This document shows positions 6,889 to 11,013 of a stretch of DNA of 11,013 nt, in pieces (within the stretch, counting starts at the first letter, position 1; the number at the start of each line of letters is the position of its first letter). Source of the stretch: Lawsonibacter sp. (GTDB lineage Bacteria > Bacillota > Clostridia > Oscillospirales > Oscillospiraceae). Made by a program: the position numbers and the translations under genes. Under the pieces are notes generated by a model. The model did not search any database. It was not told the DNA's origin and saw only the letters and a list, made by a program, of their open reading frames with translations. Location: contig JAAWNI010000061.1 in assembly GCA_022798855.1 (NCBI GenBank), positions 1 through 11,013 of the forward strand, in the 5' to 3' direction.

Positions 6889-7518
6889 ATGAGCAACTAT
6901 GTCATATCCATCAGCCGGGAATTTGGAAGCGGCGGCCGTCTGATCGGCAAGCGGCTGGCCGTCCGGCTGGGCATCCCCTGCTACGACCGGACCATCATCC
7001 AAAAGACCTCTGAAAAGAGCGGGCTGTCCCCCGATTTTATCGCCCGGGCGGAGGAGCGGGCCCGCAGCCGGTTCCATCTGTCCATCGCCCCAGTGGGAGT
7101 CGGGGTGCCCGCCCTGGCCCACCAGGGGGTCCCTGTGAGCCATCAGGCCTTTTTCGCCCAGTCCGAGGTCATCCGGGAGCTGGCTGACGAAGGCCCCTGC
7201 GTCATTGTGGGCCGGTGCTCCGACTATGTGCTGGGGGACCGCCCCGAGTGCCTGAAGGCCTTCATTCACGCCGACCTGCCCAGCCGGGTGGAGCGGTGCG
7301 TGGAGGAGTACCGCATCCCCTCCGACGACATGGCCCGGCGGATCGTCCAGATGGACAAGGGCCGCGCCAACTACTACAACTACTACACCGGCCACACCTG
7401 GGGCGACATGCGCCGCTACGACCTGACCCTGAACTCGGCCATCACCGGGGTGGAGGGCGCGGTGGAGCTGATCGCGGCCCTGGTAAAGGCCCGCTCTGCT
7501 TTGGAGGTGCAGGAATGA
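6889..7518 (+). CDS. Cytidylate-kinase-like P-loop protein (Cytidylate_kin_2 family)
   Basis: A 209-residue nucleoside-monophosphate-kinase-fold protein of the cytidylate kinase-like family (PF13189). The N-terminal P-loop region is ISREFGSGGRLIGK (8-21), where GSGGRLIGK replaces a classical GxxxxGK[ST]; Arg22 stands where Ser/Thr would be, as is common in this family. Further hallmarks are GPCVIVGRCSDYVL (102-115), a lid-like segment RRIVQMDKGRANYYNYYTGH (150-169) and YDLTLNSA (177-184). The ATG at 6889 is preferred because GGAGG lies 7 nt upstream; the in-frame GTG at 6883 is only 1 nt from it. Close relatives are mostly uncharacterised, so CMP phosphorylation is possible but unproven, and it should not be taken as the essential Cmk. 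The stop overlaps the next gene's ATG (ATGA), which implies translational coupling to the amidotransferase. Confidence 0.85.
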   Translation: MSNYVISISREFGSGGRLIGKRLAVRLGIPCYDRTIIQKTSEKSGLSPDFIARAEERARSRFHLSIAPVGVGVPALAHQGVPVSHQAFFAQSEVIRELADEGPCVIVGRCSDYVLGDRPECLKAFIHADLPSRVERCVEEYRIPSDDMARRIVQMDKGRANYYNYYTGHTWGDMRRYDLTLNSAITGVEGAVELIAALVKARSALEVQE

Positions 7519-8177
7519 GCAATGTAAAGATCCAAGTGTCCGGCGGCCAGCGGCTGATCGAGAACTATGTCCAGGCCATTCAAGGCGCGGGGGGCGAGCC
7601 CCTGGCCGGCTACTGCCCCCAGCCCGACCTAGCCTGCGGCGGCCTGCTGCTGTGCGGCGGCGGCGACATCGAGTGCTCCCTCTACGGCCAGGAGGACCGG
7701 GGCTCCCAGCCCCCCGACCGGGACCGGGACAAGGCGGAGATTGCCCTGTTCAACGCCTTTTACCAGGCGGGCAAGCCCATCCTGGGCATCTGCCGGGGGA
7801 TGCAGATGATCAACATCCTCCTGGGCGGGACCATGGTCCAGGATATGCCCGCCGATCAGTGTATTTTCCACGCCTCCTCCCAGGGGGACACCATCCACCC
7901 GGTGCGCTGCCTGGAGGACTCCATCCTGGGCCGGAGCTACGGCCCCCTCTTCCATGTGAACAGCCACCACCACCAGGCGGTGGACCAGCTGGGGAAGGGG
8001 CTTGTGGCCACCGCCTGGTCGGAGGGCGGCGTCCCCGAAGCCCTGGAGCTGCCCGGCTATCCCCTTCTGGGGGTCCAATTCCACCCGGAGCGGATGTGCT
8101 TCGGCCACCGCCGCCAGGACACCGTGGATGGGGCGGACATTTTCTCCTGGCTGATTAAAACCTGCCAGTCTACTTAA
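7515..8177 (+). CDS. PuuD-like class I glutamine amidotransferase / gamma-glutamyl hydrolase (peptidase C26)
   Basis: A 220-residue enzyme of the peptidase C26 family, whose members hydrolyse gamma-glutamyl bonds, for example gamma-glutamyl-GABA in putrescine degradation. The triad is visible: Cys93 in GICRGMQ, His190 and Glu192 in VQFHPE. The early LLLCGGGDIECSLYG (45-59) is the family's oxyanion/substrate region, and VNSHHHQAVDQLG (148-160) is also characteristic. At 220 residues it is slightly short of the usual 230-250. GGAGG lies 7 nt before the ATG, inside the end of the preceding gene, with a 4-nt overlap. No puuA, puuB or puuC gene is near, so polyamine catabolism is not supported by context. 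A role on gamma-glutamyl peptides or cell-wall-derived peptides is possible given the carboxypeptidase downstream, but this is inference. Confidence 0.88.
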   Translation: MSNVKIQVSGGQRLIENYVQAIQGAGGEPLAGYCPQPDLACGGLLLCGGGDIECSLYGQEDRGSQPPDRDRDKAEIALFNAFYQAGKPILGICRGMQMINILLGGTMVQDMPADQCIFHASSQGDTIHPVRCLEDSILGRSYGPLFHVNSHHHQAVDQLGKGLVATAWSEGGVPEALELPGYPLLGVQFHPERMCFGHRRQDTVDGADIFSWLIKTCQST

Positions 8178-8196
8178 AGGAAGGAACCCGACTCAA

Positions 8197-9114
8197 ATGA
8201 AAAAACCTGTTTTTTGGCTGCTTCTGGCGGCGCTCTGCCTGTTTTCCCTGGCCCCGGCCTGGGCCGCGGAGGGGGCGCCCCTCCCCCAAGAGCGGGAGCT
8301 GACCCAGTGGGAGATGGACTGTCTGGCCCTGCCCAACAGCCGTCCGGACCGGCTGGACCGCTACGCCGCCTGGGCGGCCAAATACCCGGAGGCGGCGCTG
8401 GAAACCGTGGTGGCGCAGGTCAATCTGGACCAGGACCGGACCGTCTACCAGGACGTCCAGGCGGCGGCCAACCCCGACAGCACGGCCGTGCTGGTCAACA
8501 AGCACTACGCCCTGGCCCAGGACTACGCCCCCGAGCTGGAGGCCCTGGGCTGGCCCTACGGCAGCGGCTCCCTCCGGCCGGAAGCCGCGCGGGCCTTCCG
8601 GGCCATGGCCGACGCGGCCCGGGCCGAGGGCATCTCCCTGCGCAGCGTGTCGGCCTACCGCTCCTACCAGCACCAGAGCACCACCTATAACCGCTACCTG
8701 CGGTATAACCGCCAGGCCACGGTGGACACCTTCTCCGCCCGTCCCGGCCACTCCGAGCACCAGACCGGCCTGGCCCTGGACATCAACGCGGCCAACGTGG
8801 CCGCCCGCTTCGAGCGCACCCCCGCCTACACCTGGCTCCAGGCGCACTGTGCCGAATACGGCTTCATCCTCCGCTATATGGAGGGGAAGGAGTCCATCAC
8901 CGGCTACCGCTTTGAGCCCTGGCACTACCGCTATGTGGGGGTGGAAGCGGCCAAGGCCTGCATGGAGCAGGGCATCGCCTATGAGGAATATCTGGCCCTC
9001 CTGCCCAACCCCGCCCCCGCCCAGGAGGAGGAGCCCGCCCCTGAACCGCTCCCGGAGCCCGTCCCCGAGCCGGCCCCATTCCCCATTTTCTCCGGCGCGC
9101 CCGTCGAGCTGTAA
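8197..9114 (+). CDS. Secreted D-alanyl-D-alanine carboxypeptidase, VanY/DacB family (M15B)
   Basis: A 305-residue zinc peptidase expected to act outside the membrane, trimming the terminal D-Ala from peptidoglycan stem peptides. A signal peptide covers residues 1-23 (KK, hydrophobic core, cleavage after AWA). The M15 core runs from about 95 to 260: SAYRSYQHQ (152-160) with Arg155, zinc motif SEHQTGLALD (186-195) giving His188 and Asp195, and EPWHYRYVG (240-248) giving catalytic Glu240 and third ligand His243. The C-terminal tail (270-298) is rich in Pro and Glu repeats and may be a flexible or wall-spanning segment; there is no LPxTG or obvious membrane anchor. GGAAGG lies 12 nt before the ATG, a long spacing. 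It starts 19 nt after the amidotransferase, in the same operon. Vancomycin resistance is not implied: no vanHAX or vanRS is present. Other M15B substrates, such as L,D-bonds, remain possible. Confidence 0.92.
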   Translation: MKKPVFWLLLAALCLFSLAPAWAAEGAPLPQERELTQWEMDCLALPNSRPDRLDRYAAWAAKYPEAALETVVAQVNLDQDRTVYQDVQAAANPDSTAVLVNKHYALAQDYAPELEALGWPYGSGSLRPEAARAFRAMADAARAEGISLRSVSAYRSYQHQSTTYNRYLRYNRQATVDTFSARPGHSEHQTGLALDINAANVAARFERTPAYTWLQAHCAEYGFILRYMEGKESITGYRFEPWHYRYVGVEAAKACMEQGIAYEEYLALLPNPAPAQEEEPAPEPLPEPVPEPAPFPIFSGAPVEL

Positions 9115-9169
9115 AAAGCCCCCCTCTGGGAGGGGGGTGGCGCGGCGAAGCCGCGGCGGGGGGAGTTTT
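9114..9169 (+). repeat. CTCCCTC-arm dispersed repeat, copy 2 (C-rich variant)
   Basis: It starts at the last base of the carboxypeptidase stop codon. Hairpin CCCCCCTC-TGG-GAGGGGGG (9119-9137), then CGCGGC-GAA-GCCGCG (9141-9155), then a third arm GGGGGGAG followed by TTTT (9158-9169). The third arm can pair with the first in place of the middle arm. Layout matches copy 1 at 2353. The outer pairing plus TTTT could itself end transcription. Confidence 0.68.
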
Positions 9170-9191
9170 GATGGTATAAAATCGCTGTATT

Positions 9192-9242
9192 GCTCCCTCA
9201 GCCACCGCCTGCGGCGGCGCCAGCTCCCTCAGAGAGGGAGCC
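9192..9242 (-). repeat. CTCCCTC-arm dispersed repeat, copy 3 (inverted)
   Basis: Read on the minus strand: GGCTCCCTC-TCT-GAGGGAGC, then GCCGCC-GCA-GGCGG, then TGAGGGAGC. Its reading matches copy 1 closely through the first arm and GAGGGAGCTGGC. The outermost arms GCTCCCTC (9192-9199) and GAGGGAGC (9234-9241) are perfect 8-bp inverted repeats. It faces copy 2 tail to tail, 22 bp apart. Confidence 0.72.
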
Positions 9243-9249
9243 TGTTTTT
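9223..9249 (+). terminator. Intrinsic terminator of the carboxypeptidase operon
   Basis: GCTCCCTC-AGA-GAGGGAGC (9223-9230 with 9234-9241) is an 8-bp perfect stem followed by CTG and five T residues (9245-9249) on the plus strand. It is part of repeat copy 3, about 110 bp after the stop codon, so the repeat appears to serve as the terminator. Confidence 0.6.
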
Positions 9250-9261
9250 CCACAAGCTGCT

Positions 9262-9286
9262 GGTCCGGCCCTCAAGGGGCCGGACC
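9262..9286 (-). terminator. Hairpin directly after the dCMP deaminase gene (weak terminator)
   Basis: GGTCCGGCCC and GGGCCGGACC form a perfect 10-bp stem with a 5-nt loop, 3 nt after the stop codon. On the minus strand it is followed by AGCAGCTTGT and not by a T-run, so it may protect the 3' end or stop transcription only weakly, with the repeats beyond it helping. Confidence 0.45.
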
Positions 9287-9289
9287 GCT

Positions 9290-9772
9290 TCATTGCATCG
9301 GGGGCAGGGAGTCGTCCTCCCGGATCCAGTCCTCCACATGGACCACCGAGTATTCCTTCTCCGTGTTCCGGATGACCACCCGCTCGATGCCGGCGTTGAT
9401 GATCAGCCGGCGGCACATGGAGCAGGAGGTGGAGCCGGGGATCAGCTGGCCGGTTTTGGGGTCCTTGCAGGCCATGTAGAGGGTGGCCCCCAGCACCTCG
9501 CTGCGGGCGGCGGAGATGATGGCGTTGGCTTCCGCGTGGACCGAGCGGCACAGCTCATACCGCTCCCCCGAGGGGATGTTCATGGCTTCCCGGGCGCAGA
9601 AGCCCAGGTCCAGGCAGTTTTTCCGGCCCCGGGGGGCGCCGTTGTAGCCGCTGGAGACGATCTCGTCGTGCTGGACGATGATGGCCCCGTAGCACCGGCG
9701 CAGGCAGGTGGAGCGCTCCAGAACCGTCTCGGCGATGTCCAGGTAGTAGTTCTCCTTGTCGATCCGTTTCAC
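9290..9772 (-). CDS. comEB: dCMP deaminase family protein (ComEB-like zinc deaminase)
   Basis: A 160-residue cytidine/deoxycytidylate deaminase-family enzyme that probably converts dCMP to dUMP for dTTP synthesis in the cytoplasm. The zinc and catalytic motif HAEANAI (79-85) gives His79 and Glu81; Cys117 and Cys120 in SCSMC complete the zinc site. CLRRCYGAIIV (23-33) and SGYNGAPRG (41-49) match the dCMP deaminase clade. The usual Pro before the first zinc Cys is Ser116. The start is GTG at 9772, with AGGAGG (9781-9786) 8 nt upstream and a promoter just above; no ATG is available in the right place. The name comEB follows Bacillus usage; no competence gene is nearby and a DNA-uptake role is not implied. 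It stands as a single-gene unit convergent with the carboxypeptidase operon. Confidence 0.9.
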   Translation of the reverse strand: MKRIDKENYYLDIAETVLERSTCLRRCYGAIIVQHDEIVSSGYNGAPRGRKNCLDLGFCAREAMNIPSGERYELCRSVHAEANAIISAARSEVLGATLYMACKDPKTGQLIPGSTSCSMCRRLIINAGIERVVIRNTEKEYSVVHVEDWIREDDSLPPMQ

Positions 9773-9805
9773 AGGCGGACCCTCCTATCTGTAAAATGTA
9801 ACGAC

Positions 9806-9834
9806 AGTATAGCCTATTTTTCGCCATCCCGCAA
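9806..9834 (-). promoter_or_regulatory. Promoter of the dCMP deaminase gene
   Basis: On the minus strand TATACT (9806-9811) lies 17 bp from a weak -35 TTGCGG (9829-9834). The start near 9799 gives a leader of about 27 nt holding the AGGAGG. The -35 box is inside the stem of an adjacent 12-bp hairpin. Confidence 0.6.
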
Positions 9835-9864
9835 GCCCCCCCTTGTCAAAGCGGGGGGCTTGCG
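9830..9864. other. Long GC-rich inverted repeat overlapping the deaminase -35 box
   Basis: CGCAAGCCCCCC (9830-9841) and GGGGGGCTTGCG (9853-9864) form a perfect 12-bp stem with an 11-nt loop. On the plus strand only TTT follows; on the minus strand there is no T-run. It could be a terminator for leftward transcripts that was built into the promoter, or a protein-binding site. Confidence 0.6.
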
Positions 9865-9877
9865 TTTACAGGAAATC

Positions 9878-9990
9878 TGTAGGGCGCGGCGACCCCGGCG
9901 CGCCGTTCTCCGGCGGCAGAGGGATTCCATAACCCGAAACAGCGCAAAGCAAGGGAATCCCCCAGGCAAGGGCAGAGCCCTTGCCCTACA
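9878..9990. repeat. TGTAGGGC repeat, copy D
   Basis: A 113-bp stretch bounded by TGTAGGGC and GCCCTACA, opposite in orientation to copies A-C. Its first 31 bases match the inverse of copy B with two differences. Near the right end is a perfect 9-bp stem GGCAAGGGC-AGA-GCCCTTGCC (9965-9973 with 9977-9985). The right half resembles nothing in the other copies, so it may be a composite of two repeats. Non-coding. Confidence 0.7.
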
Positions 9991-10206
9991 TTCGCAGGTG
10001 CTCCTGAATTTGTGGGATGTGCGCGGAAACCGGGAATATCTTCTTGCCCGTTTCATCACGCTCCATTGAACCCCAGAGAAACATGCGTATCATTTCCGCC
10101 CCCATTGTGCGCTCCAATCGGGGCACTTCCCCGTGAACGTGCCTCCCTCAGCCTCCAAAAACGGGAAAATCCCGGCGGAATTTACACTTTGTTTACGAAT
10201 GGCTCC
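9991..10206. other. Intergenic stretch with no recognisable gene
   Basis: No reading frame with a ribosome binding site or family-like sequence is seen on either strand. The only local structure is a small CGGG-AAAAT-CCCG hairpin near 10161. It joins repeat D to the promoter of the zinc-ribbon gene. Confidence 0.5.
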
Positions 10207-10235
10207 TTGACGCGGCCCCTATGAGGAGCTATCAT
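10207..10235 (+). promoter_or_regulatory. Sigma-A promoter of the zinc-ribbon membrane protein gene
   Basis: TTGACG (10207-10212) and TATCAT (10230-10235) are 17 bp apart. The predicted start near 10242 leaves a leader of about 56 nt. Confidence 0.72.
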
Positions 10236-10242
10236 ATAGGGG
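10216..10242. promoter_or_regulatory. Candidate palindromic operator across the -10 box
   Basis: Perfect 7-bp arms CCCCTAT (10216-10222) and ATAGGGG (10236-10242) are separated by 13 bp and enclose the -10 box of the preceding promoter. A dimeric repressor bound here would block RNA polymerase. There is no T-run, so a terminator role is unlikely. Confidence 0.45.
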
Positions 10243-10297
10243 TAGCATTGGCAGGCGGCTCCGTCTGCCCTTTTCTATCAGCCAAGGAGGCACTTTC

Positions 10298-10693
10298 ATG
10301 ATCCGTAACGCGATTCAGCGCTTTATGTACGGCCGCTATGGAAACGACCCGCTCAACCTGTTTCTGATGGCCCTCTACCTGCTCCTCTATCTGGCCTTTG
10401 TCTTCACCAGGTTTGAGCCGCTGTACTGGGCTGGCTTTCTCCTGCTGACCCTCACCTTTTTCCGCCTTCTGTCCCGCAACATAGACAGGCGGCGGGAGGA
10501 AAACGCCAAATTCATGCGGGCCGCCCGGCCCATCCTCAGCTGGATACGGCTGCGCCGGAACATCCACCGGGACAAGGAGCACGTCTACTTCAAATGCCCC
10601 AGCTGCGGCCAGCAGCTCCGGGTCCCCCGGGGCCGGGGCAAAATCACCGTCACCTGCCGCAGCTGCGGTGCCAGCTTCCAGGAAAAAAGCTGA
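10298..10693 (+). CDS. Two-helix membrane protein with C-terminal zinc ribbon (function unknown)
   Basis: A 131-residue protein with two hydrophobic helices at about 20-37 and 42-59, a strongly basic stretch (60-92, many Arg), and a C-terminal zinc ribbon with two knuckles: CPSC (Cys100, Cys103) and CRSC (Cys120, Cys123), separated by 16 residues. The topology is probably a hairpin with both ends in the cytoplasm, which places the zinc ribbon and the Arg-rich linker where nucleic acid or a protein partner could be bound. AAGGAGG lies 7 nt before the ATG, and the gene has its own promoter and terminator, so it is very likely real. I do not recognise a characterised family; similar small proteins are annotated in clostridia only as zinc-ribbon or hypothetical proteins. 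No neighbour suggests a function. Confidence 0.85.
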   Translation: MIRNAIQRFMYGRYGNDPLNLFLMALYLLLYLAFVFTRFEPLYWAGFLLLTLTFFRLLSRNIDRRREENAKFMRAARPILSWIRLRRNIHRDKEHVYFKCPSCGQQLRVPRGRGKITVTCRSCGASFQEKS

Positions 10694-10709
10694 ATACCTC
10701 CCCCCTCGC

Positions 10710-10745
10710 ACGGCCCGCCATCTCCCGGCGGGCCGTTGTGTTTTG
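10710..10745 (+). terminator. Intrinsic terminator of the zinc-ribbon gene
   Basis: ACGGCCCGCC and GGCGGGCCGT (10710-10719 with 10727-10736) form a perfect 10-bp stem with a 7-nt loop, followed by TGTGTTTTG. It lies 16 bp after the stop codon. Confidence 0.85.
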
Positions 10746-10764
10746 TCTCAGGCTGTGGTATACT
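10736..10764 (+). promoter_or_regulatory. Promoter-like sequence abutting the terminator
   Basis: TTGTGT (10736-10741) and TATACT (10759-10764) are exactly 17 bp apart. The -35 box overlaps the last base and the T-rich tail of the preceding terminator. The start would be near 10771, directly before a long palindrome. No coding region with a ribosome binding site follows within the window. Confidence 0.55.
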
Positions 10765-10776
10765 GGGGGGGACGAT

Positions 10777-10914
10777 GTTCTTTCTTTTTTGAAAAAAAGA
10801 AAGAACCAAAGAAAAAACTTTCCGGAAAAACTGCGTTTTTCCTCCCAACTATCTGTTACAGCCAGAAGCAAAACGAAGTTTTGCGGAAAAGTTCTTTTTT
10901 CGGTTCCTTTTTTC
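10777..10914. repeat. Nested inverted-repeat element of unknown nature
   Basis: A near-perfect palindrome has 14-bp arms GTTCTTTCTTTTTT and AAAAAAGAAAGAAC (10777-10790, 10793-10806; 2-nt gap). Next come GGAAAAAC-TGC-GTTTTTCC (10824-10842) and GCAAAAC-GAA-GTTTTGC (10868-10884). In addition, 10791-10834 and the inverse of 10875-10914 resemble each other along their length, forming one large imperfect inverted repeat. It is much more AT-rich than the genes around it and has no convincing open reading frame. It may be a mobile miniature element or a structured RNA. Confidence 0.65.
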
Positions 10915-10961
10915 TTAGAAGCTGTACCATTAGCCGAAAGATACAGATTTGCGAGACAAAA

Positions 10962-11013
10962 TTGCCGATGGCAAGGCAAAAAATCGCAGGAATACTTTGT
11001 GTATTTCAAGATT
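10962..11013. other. Further small hairpins at the right edge
   Basis: TTGCC-GAT-GGCAA (10962-10974) and, at the very end, GGAATAC-TTTGT-GTATTTC, which pairs with one G-T. The sequence continues beyond the window, so the extent and nature of this AT-rich stretch cannot be judged. Confidence 0.35.

Noticed and set aside
6346..7395. Minus-strand open frame of 349 codons spanning the divergent promoters
   Set aside because: It covers two clear promoters, then reads antisense to the kinase-like gene and out of frame through the start of malQ; not family-like.
8197..9114. Vancomycin-resistance gene vanY
   Set aside because: The family is right, but no vanA/H/X or two-component regulator is present; a cell-wall maintenance carboxypeptidase is the simpler reading.
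9814..10059. Possible small minus-strand gene upstream of the dCMP deaminase
   Set aside because: It is encoded mostly by repeat copy D and the 9830-9864 hairpin, is very Arg-rich, and has no ribosome binding site.
8849..10069. Plus-strand open frame of 406 codons from the carboxypeptidase end through the deaminase
   Set aside because: It crosses repeats, terminators and an antisense gene, and its sequence is a shadow of those.
10776..10793. ATG directly after the right-edge promoter as a leader peptide
   Set aside because: It ends after five codons (MFFLF) inside the palindrome and has no usable ribosome binding site; too weak to list as a gene.
10650..11009. Minus-strand open frame of 119 codons at the right edge
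   Set aside because: It overlaps the zinc-ribbon gene's end, its terminator and a promoter, and its Phe/Lys-rich part comes from the palindromes.

Overview
The window is about 11 kb of GC-rich bacterial DNA. It has strong AGGAGG-type ribosome binding sites, AT-rich sigma-A-type promoters between GC-rich genes, and many short hairpin-rich dispersed repeats. Together with the gene content (TRAP transporter, MalQ/GlgP, PuuD-like amidase, VanY-type carboxypeptidase) this suggests a high-GC anaerobic Bacillota, most likely an Oscillospirales gut bacterium of the Flavonifractor/Lawsonibacter kind. That assignment is inferred from style and was not tested by a search.

Positions 1-6629 read leftward on the minus strand. 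From upstream to downstream they hold malQ (4-alpha-glucanotransferase), glgP (glycogen/maltodextrin phosphorylase), a type-B carboxylesterase with its own promoter and terminator, and the start of a TRAP transporter small permease (dctQ) that runs off the left edge. MalQ and GlgP form the usual pair for breaking down internal glycogen or imported maltodextrin: MalQ lengthens short chains and GlgP releases glucose-1-phosphate. The 340 bp between them is filled by a cluster of TGTAGGGC...GCCCTACA repeats. One of these has become the 3' end of malQ and encodes its last 11 residues.

A divergent promoter pair at 6714-6822 separates malQ from a plus-strand three-gene operon (6889-9114): a cytidylate-kinase-like protein, a PuuD-like class I amidotransferase/hydrolase joined to it by an ATGA overlap, and a secreted VanY/DacB-family D,D-carboxypeptidase. 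It ends in two oppositely oriented copies of a second repeat family (CTCCCTC arms), one of which supplies a good intrinsic terminator. A dCMP deaminase (comEB-like) lies beyond, on the minus strand.

From 9830 to 10206 there is only a hairpin and repeat-derived sequence. A small plus-strand gene for a two-helix membrane protein with a C-terminal zinc ribbon follows, with a clear promoter, a palindrome across its -10 box and a strong terminator. The last 270 bp hold no convincing gene. They do hold a well-formed promoter followed by a near-perfect 30-bp palindrome and a larger imperfect inverted repeat, which is either a mobile repeat or an undescribed structured RNA. No tRNA, rRNA, CRISPR array, transposase or phage gene is visible. 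The genes are ordinary housekeeping and accessory metabolism; the most unusual material is in the intergenic repeats.
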